A stretch of 64,000 nucleotides of DNA, from the NCBI GenBank assembly GCA_022828595.1, contig JAKGHH010000004.1:85278270-85342269 (forward strand). The letters run 5' to 3'. Shown here one piece after another: positions 35,338 through 48,000 of the stretch; position 1 is the stretch's first letter, and each line of letters begins with the position of its first letter. Below the pieces are notes generated by a model. It did no database searches, had not been told where the DNA came from, and saw only the letters and a list, made by a program, of their open reading frames with translations. The stretch comes from Nelumbo lutea. Taxonomy: Eukaryota > Streptophyta > Magnoliopsida > Proteales > Nelumbonaceae. The translations under genes were made by a program, and so were the position numbers.

Positions 35338-35947
35338 ATTCACCCAATTGTAATGATTTAAGAAATAAGCCCATATATTAAAAGAATTGGATTTATAATC
35401 TACATCGATACTGGATGTCAGGAAATACTTTATATCTGATCCATGAATCTTTTTTTTTTTTTTTCATCAAGATTGAAGACGATTAACATAGATTAAGTTG
35501 GCATGAACAGCTCATTGGGTGCATTGTTTGACTGGAAAGGTTGCAGTATATGCATATGATATGGAAGGTTCGTAGCTTTCCACCTCGAATGGACTGCATT
35601 GATGCCTGCACGGATGCAGCAACTCTAAAGCCGATCGAATTCGAGCCATCAACCCGTCAAAGACAGAGGACCACCGACTGGAGGTGGGTTGGCATGACAC
35701 ATGGGAGAAACGTGTTGGTGAACTCAACTCTCACAGCTAAGAGTTGCGCTTTTTGAAGGCTGCTTTGTCTCAAGGCCCACTGGTACGAGTGAGGCGCATA
35801 GGCTAGACCTCTTTAGAGTAGCGCCACTCTCGTTTCTAGCAGCGAATAAAGAGTAATTTTTTTTACTCAAACAAGACCTTGGCTGTTGTGTTGATTGCCA
35901 GCTCAACCCAACCAACCATTGAGGACTTGGTTAATGTGAGGTCCTTT
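35338..35947. other. Intergenic DNA with unassigned frames
   Basis: Overlapping frames of about 71 codons exist on both strands at 35512-35756. Neither has a recognisable domain. A poly-T run lies at 35451-35464. Confidence 0.35.
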
Positions 35948-36044
35948 TTAAGTAGTTTTTTTCGAACAGCCGTTGACTCACACGGTCGGGAACCGTCCAG
36001 ACAACTGCTTTCATTTCACCCTTAACCCAGTATTTGGCCAAAAA
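35948..36044. mobile_element. Truncated copy of the CAAGGTTTTTGAAC hAT MITE family
   Basis: GGAACCGTCCAGACAACTGC and TTCATTTCACC match the left third of the element at 29762. The rest is missing, cut where the next element (TAGGGGTGAGCA) starts. Confidence 0.5.
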
Positions 36045-36048
36045 TTAG

Positions 36049-37012
36049 GGGTGAGCAAACAAAAAACAGAAAAACTGAACCGGTCAAAAAAATCGATCAA
36101 AATCGGTTAACTGAATTAATTGGTTTGGTTTTGGTTCGATTTTTTTAAAAATCGAAGGTACCGATTTGATTTTGGTTAACCAATATAGAAAACCGGTGAT
36201 TAATCGAATCGACTGGTATACATATATTTTTATATTTTAAATATATTTATGTATATTATATCTATCTTTTATGTTTTTATATATTATAAATTAATAAATA
36301 TGCATTATATATAAATAGATATCTATAATATATGATATATTATTTATTATTTAAAATATAATATTTTATATATATTGATAGAGGCCCATCATAAGAAAGC
36401 CCATCTCACCCCTAGGGGCGGCAGCTCTAGGATAAGGATAAGTCAAGAAGTCAAGATAGAGAAGGAGCCAAGAACCCAAGATTATCAAGATTAGTCCAAG
36501 AAAGATAAGCAAGAACAACTCAAGACTATCAAGATTTCCAAAGACTTCCTTGATTTAAGCATAGATGACTACCAAGGAGATCGGACGGTGGATGATCAAA
36601 CCCAAGAATTCCAAGAGGGTTCGACCTTATCAAGACAGCTCAAGAGGGTCAAGATCAAGATCAAGATTCATGTTCTTTCCTAATTATTTTACAATTTCTC
36701 AATATATTATAAATACTGTTATTTCCCATAATTATTAATCAATTCATACTTCATATTACTATTTCCCATAATTATAAAAAAAAAAAACAAAAAACAAAAT
36801 TTTCGATTCCATTTTCAGTTAAAACCGGATTTCATTATTGAAATTTGGTTTTTTCAGTTAATTGAATTTTCAATTCTAAAAATTTGAAATAAGAACTAAT
36901 ATTCTCAAAATTTGAATTTTAACCAAACCAAAAATTGAAATAACTAAAGAGAAAAAACTAAACTCAAAATATTCATTTTGATCTTTCAGTTTTAACCCAA
37001 TTATGCTCTCAC
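36049..37012. mobile_element. hAT-like MITE with a nested LTR-like insert
   Basis: The outer element begins TAGGGGTGAGCAAAC and ends near TGCTCTCACTA, with ACCGGTCAAAAAAATCG and GGTTTGGTTTTGG arms and an AT-only core. About 36379-36770 is unlike it. That insert runs from TGATAGAGGCCCATCATAAG through repeated TCAAGA-rich sequence to TTATTTCCCATAATTA, a composition typical of a solo LTR. No exact target duplication was found for the insert. Confidence 0.4.
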
Positions 37013-40000
37013 TACGGTTCTGAATATCGATACAGTTAAATATGTGGGATGGATTGTATTGGCCTGTATCTTTAGCGCTTCATTCTTTTTAGATTTTTTT
37101 CCAGACTTTATTCATGGGATTAATATAAAGCCTTTACCGCTGAAGCAGGTCAAACCCCGAAACAATATTTAAAGTAGTGTGTACAAGTAAATCGACGATA
37201 CGATAGTGTTAAAGAGGGGATAACCAAGAGTCCCACATTCGACCTAAGTTGACGAACGACAATGGCGAAGAATGCTGTATTTGCTTGGCCAGCAGGGAAT
37301 GTAGCTTCGTTGAGGAGCAGTGGCGACAGGCTATAATGCGAACGCTTGGCAATGCATTACCCAGTAAAGCACGGTTGTTGCATGCATTGGGACTTGGGAG
37401 GTAACCTTAGCTGTTGAACATGTACTACCAGCCATCAGCCTTGGTTCCATGGAGCGATTGACAAATAAAAGAAAAGTGGTGACTGAGTGCCATGTCGGTT
37501 GACTTGATCCCATGTCCCAATCGGATGGGGTCTTTTAACTGTCAAAAGCAAACAAAAAAAAAAAAAAAAAAAAATCGGATGGGATCCAGAAGAATACATT
37601 ATTTTTAAGGATTCCTTCCGCGCTCTTTCCCTGCACCTCGTTGGTGTCTAAGATGAGCTGCCTCAGCATTGACGCGGAAGCAAATCTTGCAATCAGCACT
37701 TTGAAAAAAAAAAGGGGTAAAGGGAAAAAGGGGAAAGTTATTTATAGGCAAAATTTATGGTGTGAAGTTGGTGAATGGAATTTTAATTCTCATTGACCTA
37801 GATATTTATGTTATTTTTTCATATTTATGTAAGTTTCATAGAAAATACCTTTTTCTCTCAGTAGTATTATATCGGGTAAGTAATTTTACACATTTCTCTT
37901 GTGGATAAGTAACCTTGGATAAGACAAATTTGTCAAATAAGAAAGTTATTAAGACTTGGATGAGACAAAATTATTTCTTTTAACAATAGCTTTTATAGCT
38001 AAAATGGTCATTATCTTATTTACCTCGAAAATAAAAGAACATGAATAAATGTTGAATCAATAAAAATGAATAATGAGGCACAAAGCATACTTTGAAAAAG
38101 GTGAACTAATAAAAAGTAAATAGTTGAGATTTGGATTTCACATGCACTCAATATTAATGAATGCTTGAACTCTTATATGATAGATATTATAAGAATTCTA
38201 GAAAGAATAACACATGATGGCATTGACAAGACACCAAACACTAAACAACATAAAAAAAGAAACAAACAAAATAATTATAATACTCTATAGATTGGCAGCA
38301 ATTATGATGAAAATCATAGTATTGTGAAAGCATTCATTCAAAATCATGAGCAATTCTACATACCCTGCTACCCCATGCGTGATCTCACCCCAAGAAGGCC
38401 CTAGCAATTCCAGGCATGATCCTACAAAAGCCTTGGCAGCCCCAATCATTCAACACTACTTATTAAGTTCTAGCTAACTAGTCCCAAGCACTAGTGATTT
38501 ATCTTATCTTTGCCTATATCACAAATAGACATGAATATAACAGACTACAAAGCTTACCATAGTCAAATAGTTACACAAGAACTCGGCACTAGCGAGCTTT
38601 AACATCTTCCATCTCACAACAAAACCAGTAGAGAAAGCACTCTTTTAACTAACAGCACTCTTTTATCGTTACGAGAATATCAGTATGCCATAACAAAGCA
38701 ATTACATCAATTACATCAAATGCTCAAATCATTCTTTTACAAACCTTGTATAGGTTCCCTACCTTTTCCTCCAAACCAAACATAATGTTAAGGTTGAAAT
38801 TTGCATACCATGGTTAAAAAGAAAGCAACTTAATAAAAAGAAATCTTTATACAACCACAATTTTGCAAACATTGACATTATACGATACTGTTGAAATATT
38901 CTAATTTAATTTTTTATGGATTCATCGTGAAGTGTGGGCAAGAACCACCACTGCACACTAAAAACTAAAAACAATAGTGCTAAAACTGAACTGGCCTCAA
39001 CACTTTAGAGTCTAGAAGATAAAGTACATTTGATAAAATGATGGATATAAATCAAGCCAATCCAAACCCAAATTGAAAAAGTTGATGATGAATTATGGCT
39101 AAATCAAGGTTTTTTTTTTAGGTTATTTTGTTACAGGTAATTTTATTAATACTTTAAGTGTACTTGCTTTGTATGTGACAATTCTAAATGATGATAATGA
39201 TAATAATAATGTATTCAAAATTTTTTATAAACTTTATATATTTTTTATTTTTTGTTTTTTATATTTTTATTATCAATTAGATGTAGATTGAAAAATTAAA
39301 ACTGATTACATAAAATGTCTTATCCAAATATGTGATAATCGAATCAATTTGTGAGGTTTTAAGTATCATTGGTAGGTTTACCTGTTTGGTTAGACTCTTC
39401 TTTTTGTAATGTTTTAAATTTTTTGTGTATCTTTTTTTGTTCATTATCAAAAAAAAAATGTAAGATTTAAATAGAGGGAATTGAATGAGTTTTAAACCTC
39501 ATAATTAAATAGGAAATAAATTCAAAAAATGAGTATTTTAGTTAAAAGAAAGTATTACAGTTTTATTCATATTTTTAATAGTAGTGTAAATATTGAGTTA
39601 TAGATGTGCTCAATTTTTCTATATATATATATATATATATTTTGTATTTCTGTGTGTACAAATAATTTTGATATGTTACACTTACGTTGTGTTTAATATG
39701 AAAAAATATATAATAGTATACATGTGCCAATTTTTTTTGCAAAACTTATGTATTTTTATATTTTTACATTTTATATTTTATTATTTATTTTTGACATTAA
39801 AGAATAACATATTTGGCCCAAAGGTTGAACTATTTATCTTTGTCGAACTGTAAAATTATTTCATTTTTGACCACTTATAAATTATGTATTTCATTTTACA
39901 TTGTTAATATAAATAATTTTTGTTTATTACACTTTTTTTTAAATGATTAATAAAAATATCATAAACGTGTCTATTTTTTTCTACACCTTTATAAATTTGT

Positions 40001-41440
40001 ATATTTATATTTTAAAATTTTCAATACTTAACTATGACTTCATAAGATGATCAATTTGATTTGGGTAGTTGAATTACTTAGCCACCACTTGGATAAAATA
40101 ATGGTTTTGTTTTTTAATCAATTTTGAATTATATGGGTTTATATTGTTAAAAGTATTGAAATGGATGTAATTAGTAGCATTTATTATTGAAAAATAACTT
40201 AAATTTGTGATTTAATAAGATAAAATGAGAGTTAATAAATAAGGGGGTTAAATGAGGATAATTAATTTATTAACGACTATTCAATATTCGATTGCAATTC
40301 TAAGAAAAAATACGATTGGTATCCGAATTTGATTCGAAGCCAAATGCAAATCTCCTTTAGCCATTGTTTTAAAAGGCCGTTGTGGCAAAGCCAAATACTT
40401 AAGCCTCGAAGTGAGGCTAGGAAAAATGGTCTGGCTTCAATAGCCCCTGATGCCACCAACCAGGCTTAGGCCTTGAGTTGTTTGAGGCCTACACCTTTGG
40501 GTCTTTGGCCTCAAAATGTCCAAGGCTTAGGCCTTCGCTATTCAAAATGCTAATGTGGAATATGAAGGTTTACATAGGGGCAAGCATAAAATCAAGACAA
40601 AAAAAAAAGCATTATATTGTATGTATTGGTATAATGAGCAAATAAATAAACATTCAAATAACAAAAACTTTCATATAAAATGTGAAATAAAATAAATTGC
40701 TTTATTATTCATGCTTTATTCTTACCCATTTGCCCATTTAGATCATATTTGATAATTTTTTTATTCTAAAACACATGCATCATATAGATGGCCACTCTTC
40801 ACTAATGCATAATACATAATAGTGAAAAATAAAAAACTAATTTGGTAAGATTCTAACCCAAATTGTAGTGTCTCTTCGGGGTACCAATACCCATTTTTAC
40901 GATATTTTTTTAAAATAATTTTAATAATGTATATATATTATTAAAACAAGGAGGTATAGAAAATTCAAATAACAAAAAAAATAAATATTTTATAAATCAT
41001 TTAAATATTTAAATAACTAAATATTTATCATAACTATACTTTAAATAGTTAAAATAATGAAATTACATAACAAATTGAAAAAATTTCTTCATAGTAACAA
41101 TAGTAAAAATTATGATTTTATGGATAATTAAATTCAATAAATAATTAGTATTTAAAATTTAAGTATTTAAATAACAAAATATTTAACATAAATAAATTGT
41201 AAATAGTTAAACTAAAGAAATTATATAATAAAACTAAAAAATTCTGAAAAGTGGAAAATAACTATAACATAATTTTGAAAATAACTAATTTCACTTATAT
41301 CAAGTAATAATTTGAGAGAATAACTTTCAAAAAATTGATATTTATTAATAACAATTCTAAACTCTTAATTTGTATTTATTATATAATTCTATATGCTAAA
41401 ATTAATAGTTATTGTATTTCAGTAATTATTTATTATTTTT
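37013..41440. other. Very AT-rich intergenic DNA
   Basis: It contains an A-run of about 20 (near 37555), an AT microsatellite (39620-39641) and AAGCCTCG/AGGCTTAGGCC repeat remnants (40360-40540). A diverged duplication of ATTTAAATAACTAAATATTT lies near 41010 and 41164. No gene-like frame is present. Confidence 0.45.
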
Positions 41441-41824
41441 GTGATAAATGTATTTTCAATGATTATGTATAAATTTATTTTGTTTTGTTATTTAACAGAA
41501 AATTTTCAATAATTATTGGAGATTAAACAACTATTATTAAAATTTTTAAATTAAATTTATTGTTTTTTGTGATAAATGTATTTTCAATGATCATGTATAA
41601 ATTAATTTTATTTTTCTATTTAACAAAAAACTTTCAATAATTTTTGGACATTAAAATACTATTATTGGAGTTTTTTAATTTAATTTATTGTTTTTTGTGA
41701 TAAATGTTTTTTCAATGATTATGTATAAATTTGTTTTGTTTTGGTATTTAACAAAAAACTTTCAATAATTATTGGAGATTAAACTTCTGTCATTGAAATT
41801 TTTAAATTTAATTTATTGTACGTA
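41441..41824. repeat. 128-bp tandem repeat, three copies
   Basis: GTGATAAATGTATTTTCAAT starts at 41441 and 41569, and with one change at 41697, each exactly 128 bp apart. Each unit continues with ATGTATAAATT, AACTTTCAATAATT and ATT.AA.TTTAATTTATTG. The copies differ at scattered positions, so the expansion is not recent. Confidence 0.8.
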
Positions 41825-43281
41825 TTGTATTTTTGTTATAACTTATTTATTAATATTTATTATAGATTAAACTATTATTTGAAATTTTACTATTCATTGA
41901 CTATGTTAATATATTTTTAGTACTTACTGTATTTTTGTAATTTTTGTATTTTTTTCATTATCAATATATTTTTCAATTGTTGCGTATTTTTGCTATAAAT
42001 TTTTAATAATTATTAGAGATTAAACTGTTGTTGTTTATCAGAGATGAGACTATTAGTTTAGTTAAAATTATGAGTGTTAATGAGTTGGTTTGATTTGGTC
42101 GCATGCTAATTGGCGAGGCAAATTGACTTGGTCAGGATGGGGAATTGGTCAGCTGAAACCGATTGACCTTTTTGTGAAAAACCGACCTACTCAAGTTGTA
42201 TCGGTTTGGGTCGATTTATTTATTTTTTGTTTGGTCAGTCGGTTCAAAAGATTTAAACTTAAAAATTAATTTAATTTTAAAAATGAAAATTGAATTATTA
42301 AAAAATAATTTTTAAAAATAGAATTATGATAAAAAGGCATTTTAGATTAAGAAATATAGGAAATTTCCCACTTTTCCATATTAAAAATTATATTTAAAAT
42401 AACATATGGCCAAAGTGAAACTAATCCAATTTGGTCAAATTGGGAAAGTTTGAACCAAAGCCAACTTAAAATAGTAGAAAACCGACCAACTCAGGTCGAG
42501 TTGATCGAGTTGGTCGGTTTCATCAGTTTGATGAATAAAACTAACTAAAATTAATTATTGTTATTTTGTATTGTAAAAAAATTATTAAAAGTAGTATTTA
42601 AAATATGAATAATTATTAAATATTAAAAAAATTGAAATATAAAACAATTGTATACTCTTATGTGTTTCTATTAGGGTCATTTACTAGAACACACATTATA
42701 TTTTTACATATTTACTTAAATCCATCTTATTAGTTTTCATTTTATTAAAATATCCCATATATTTTATAACTTATTTATTTAATCAACCTTTCATTAAGGA
42801 GTGTTTGTTTTGTCATTAGGCCCATGACTTTTTATTCCAAAAATACTGTTAATACTTTTTTTTTTTTTTGTATAGAAAACAAAATTGACAAAATACAACT
42901 AATAGAGTGGTTGCCCATGTCTTATTAAGGGCAAAAATAATATTTTTATTTTATTTTTTTAATTAAATTTATTTAAATGAACATTAGGACCAACACTACC
43001 ATTTTCCACTTTCATGTAATGGAAGATTGATTAAATTCATTGCAAATTACAAGTGTTTTTTAGTGAAATGCTAATTATAGAATAGATTTTAATAAACCCA
43101 TTAAATTATAACAGATGTTTTTGTAAATGACCATTCATATTATTTAGCTTTAGCTTAATAAATCCCAATGCATTGCATGGATCTGTGCTAATTAACCTTA
43201 AAAAAAATCTATGAAAAGATGCATGATTCAATGTTTTATTGTTCATATCATTTTGCTTTTTTTTTTTTTTTTTGGTTCAAC
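41825..43281. other. AT-rich DNA with a GGTCGGTT-type repeat
   Basis: 42080-42540 has confronted TTGGTCGGTTT/AAACCGACC blocks around an AT core, like a decayed hAT MITE. The rest is AT-rich without frames. Confidence 0.4.
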
Positions 43282-43289
43282 GCTTAAGC

Positions 43290-44693
43290 TAGGGCTGTTC
43301 ATAAGAAGGCCCAATCCGACCAAATCGACCAATCCGGACCTGTCCAATCCGAGTTGGTTGGGTTTTCATCAGCACTAGTCAATTTCGGGTTGTACAAATT
43401 CATAAACCGATGGTTTGGGTTGGTTTCGGTTTTCTTATGTGAAAACCGAAACTGACCCGAACCAAACGAACTTAGTTCCTACTTAACTAAGTTGTCTCTA
43501 TCCTAATTCCTAATTACAACCTAACCTAGTCTTCTAGTTATGATTCTATAGTCTTTTACACCAAATAGGCAACCAATTAGGCAATTACAATTAGAATTAT
43601 GTGTCGTTTTTTACTTAGATTATAACTTATAAAGTTTATTGAAATATACAAATTTCAGTTTTCTTTCTCTAATACAATTTGACTTTCTATTTTCTTTATA
43701 ACTTCTGTCTTTGTTCTAATTCTAATTTGGTCCACCCCCTTAGCCCCTCAACTCAAGCACAATTTCTATTATCTAATACAATTTGACTCTCAACTCAAGA
43801 ATAAAAAATTTAAAATTTCAAGGTCTCAAGTCTCAACTTCAAGACATCATTTGAACCTTGCTCTCCCAACTCCCATCTTCTCAAAGTTCTCATTATCTCA
43901 ACTCAAGCTCAAGTCTCATTCTCAAAGTCTCAACTTAAGTCATTCAAAGGTTAGTATTTATTTATTTATTTATTTTTAATTTAATGCATGTTACAAGTTG
44001 ATATATTTTATTTGTGTTTTGTTTAAGTTTAAGCTTTGAAAAAAAATCCGGATGATGACATATTTGCATAAAAAACTTCAGTTTCGTATGAAAAAACTAA
44101 TATATTTAAATATATATTTCGGTTTTAATTTAAATATATTTTATATTTAAAACTTTTAAATAAAGATATTTCAGTTTTACATAAAAACTGAAATATCTGA
44201 AAAAATCTATATCCAAAAAATATATATTATGAAATATGTGAGATATATATATTTCCAGAAAATATATATTCCAATATATTTGTATGTATATTTTTGTTTA
44301 TATATATATTTCTAAAATACATATTTCAGTTTTAAATATATTTACAGAAAATATCTTTAAAACTTTGGTTTTCAGTTTTGTATGAAAAACCTAATCTATT
44401 TAAATATATATTTGAGTTTTAATTTAAATATATTTTATATTTAAAACCGTTAAATAAAGATATTTCAATTTGACATAAAAACTGAAATATCTGACAACCC
44501 AAACTTGCACCACACAGGCACATGGGGCATGGATGAACTTAGAGCCGAAACCGACCCAAACCGATTCAAACCGACCAGGTCAGTTTTGCTTAACACTGGA
44601 CCGATTTCGGTTTCCATCTCAAGTAACCCGATCAGGTCGGGTCAGTTGAAAAAACCTCAGTAAACCGACCCAACCCGACCCGTGAACGCCCTA
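43290..44693. mobile_element. Non-autonomous hAT-like element, 1.4 kb
   Basis: It begins TAGGGCTGTTCATAAG and ends CCCGTGAACGCCCTA. The flanking 8-mers GCTTAAGC (43282-43289) and CCTTAATC (44694-44701) match at 6 of 8. Inside, a segment of about 117 bp (CTAATATATTTAAATATATA...AACTGAAATATCTG) is repeated directly near 44091 and 44383. Arms carry AACCGACCCAAACCG and GGTTTGGGTTGG blocks. No transposase frame is present. Its right end is 344 bp upstream of the LACS start codon. Confidence 0.6.
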
Positions 44694-44701
44694 CCTTAAT
44701 C

Positions 44702-45037
44702 CTCAAAAAGGCGCACTAGCAACATAAACCATTTTTTTTCCCTTTGTTGCCCTTTTTCCAGATTATGGGTAGGATAACTTTAACGGTTTAACATACTGGA
44801 GGAAATTACTGTATTCTTTATCTCCGACGGTCCGTAACCCTGTGATAGCGGCAATTTACCTACGCTGGAGTGTGAATGTGAACCGCATGCGCTATCAGTA
44901 TAAGAAAAGTTCACATTGCTTCGAGCATGTCGGTCCAACCAAAGAAGTTCGATCAGAAAACAAAGCAAGTAACATAGATAGAAGCTTGGAGAATACAGTA
45001 TCCGAATATACTGTAACGAAGATTATTCAGAAATTTG
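44702..45037 (+). promoter_or_regulatory. 5' flank and leader of the LACS6-like gene
   Basis: This 336-bp less repetitive stretch lies between the hAT element and the LACS ATG and so should contain the proximal promoter and 5' UTR. I see no classical TATA box. A 104-codon frame at 44842-45156 overlaps exon 1 in another frame and is a shadow. Confidence 0.4.
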
Positions 45038-48000
45038 ATGGAGTCATCCTCTCACCGTCGCCTGAAAGCACTTCAAAGTCATCTAATCTCTACTTCCGGC
45101 GACTCTTGGTCGCGGCTTCGGACGAACGAGACTGCTGGGGAGTTCGTCTCTGGTAACTCTTCTATGCGTTGCGTTTATTGACATCGTATAATTTTCTCTT
45201 TGTCGAAGTTCCAATTGTGAAATTCAGACTTTGAATCGAGAATTTTGATGAGTTGAATTGAAACATTCTGGTTATTGTCTCTATTCTTAAAGCTAGGGTT
45301 CCTGCAAAAATCGGGTTATATTAGTGCGCGGTCAGTTGCTTTTCAAGGAAAATAAAGCTCCATTGATGCAAACAAACAGCGCGGGGGGGGGGGGGGGAGA
45401 CCTGACCCTCCAAAGTACATCAGGAGCAAGAAATTGCTCCATATACCAGCAAAAGAAATATAAAATATATTTTTTTCTGAAGTATATCGGGGGTGATAAC
45501 CTTGTTTTCCTTATCCACCTTCGAACTTGGATCATATCCAGGATGTTTTTTACCGTCATTTTTATCTTTTTTCTTTACTTTCACCAACTGTTATCAGTTC
45601 ACTAAACCCTCACCATTTCGTTTAGTGCAAGGTTTAAAGTATGGAAACACGGTGTGTGTATTTGAAACAAATATAGATATTTCAATAAATCATAAAAATA
45701 CATCAATAACACCAAATATAAGACATCAATAGGTATATGTACAAAAAAATGATATATTTGATTGGGTTTTATGATGAAAAATATTATAATCAACATTCAA
45801 GAACGCATTTAAATGGTACATTCAAATATAACCAAGTATCTAACTATCATGTTTACACTTGACATTTCACATTTGAATTCATATTTCTTACTTCTAAGAG
45901 GCTACCAAGGTTCAAAGTATCGATACGATACGAGTTTTGGGAAGCTTTTAGCATGCTTTTTAGTATTAAAAAAATTGGGGGTCCGAAACCCCTGGAAACA
46001 GGCGTTTCGTACCGTATCGTTTTCAAAAGATACGATGCGATACGCCTGATATGGGGCGTATCGTATCGTATCGATACTTTGAACCATGGAGGCTACAATG
46101 AAAGAATTTAATATTCTAGATCCCTAAACTAGAAATCATTCACAAGAATGAAAGTAATAACTCTTTTGGTATTCAAATGGTTATTTTCTAATTGTTTTTA
46201 CTTTAAAATAAATAAAAAATAAAAATTATTTTTTTGACATGAAATTGTGTCGGTTTATGGTATATCCATTTCTACTTCTTAATTAAAAAGAAATCCTAAA
46301 ATTGTATCATCATATCATATTTAATATATCAATTTCTTTCTTTATGTAATTTTATCTAGTTTTCAAATTTCCTTAAAAAAATCAATGCTTAATTATCCTA
46401 CCTAACCATAAAACATACATTTGTACAACCTCTAAATGAATATATAATTAATAATTATTTCTTATTAAAATAGTTACTATCTATTTTTTAATTTCAAAAA
46501 TTTCAAAAATGAAAAAATATTGAAGATGAAATTTCAATTGCTCTATGGATATTATAGATCATCCATATATCCAAGGTTCAAAGTATCGATACGATATGAG
46601 TTTCGGCTGTATCGTATCGGCACTTAGAAACAACCGAAACTTTATTTTTTTAAGTTTTTTTCTTCAAATTTTGTTTTTTTGTGAAGCTTTTAGCATGCTT
46701 TTTATTATAAAAAAATTGGGGGTCCGAAACACTTGGAAACAGGCGTTTTGGACCGTATCGTTTTCAAAAGATACGATATGATACGCCTGATACGGGGCGT
46801 ATCGTATCGATACTTTGAACCATGCATATATCTACAACACACTGAATCCTTATGGCCATATCACAAGAAAATATAAATAAATATTTTTGTTATTTAATTC
46901 AAAACATTACAAAAAAATAAAAGAAAATATTGAAGGAGAAATTTCAATTGTTCTATGGTCCAATGGATATGATAGATTACCTATAGATCTATAACATACT
47001 CAATCTTTATGGGCAAATTAATATATATATATATATATATATGCACACATAACACCAGAAAATCTATGATTTTCAACACAAGAAGTGTAGATCAACATAT
47101 GTTTGACCATTCTCAAGCATTCAAAAAAAAAAAAAAAAAAGAAAAAGAAATCACAATATATTCTGAGAAAAGTTGAAAAAAAAAACTTTTTTTTTGCAAT
47201 ATTTTCCAAAATTTTAAAAATCTTCACAAAATTTGATGATTGACACTTGTTTGCTTTTGAAAATATCACAATCTTAGGGGCTTTTGGGGGTAAAAAAAAG
47301 GCTTCTTTTGGGAGTTAAAAGCCTTCTTACCCCTATATATATATTCCATTTCCACCCTTTAGGAATCATAGCGTCTCCATTGATACAGGGTGATATGGTG
47401 GAAAAATTAAACAACCAATTCTTATTGTTCCCCCTATCAGTTATTCAAAGATGCAATATGATTTGTCCTTATCAGGCATATTGTGTCGAAATTTTAAACC
47501 TTGGGCTAATGTTCTTCGTATGAGTGTCTACAACTCCCGTATTCAATGTTGGCATGATCCACTAAAGAGATCTTGCAATGTCCTATCTCCATGTCATCCA
47601 AGCTTCATTGATTTATTATGGTGACAAAGAATTTCAACCTTTTATACCATCCATATATGACATCTCGCCTTCTTGACAACTTCATCTTGAGCTTCACATT
47701 CATCCTTAGATTCCATATTGGAATTTCTTCGAGTGCCATTCCCTCCATTCTTTTGAGCCATTTCTGGAACCTGCAAAGATTGACTTTCGGATTTGAAATT
47801 GTTTCTTCTTCTATAATAGTGCAGTCCTTTTTAGGTAAAACATAAACACCCTTTCCTCTATATCTTTCCCTTGATCCAAAGGTTCCTCCAAAGATTATGC
47901 TTCATGAGAGGCTGGGTATCTTTAACAACATCTTTAGCAACCTTCTCTATAGGCTCACTCGAAGCTAATGTTTCTCCCTCAATCAGTCGAATCGGCCTAC

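Noticed and set aside
44842..45156. 104-codon plus-strand frame overlapping LACS exon 1
   Set aside because: It is in a different frame from the LACS exon and has no family features; the exon frame has PTS2 and splice support.
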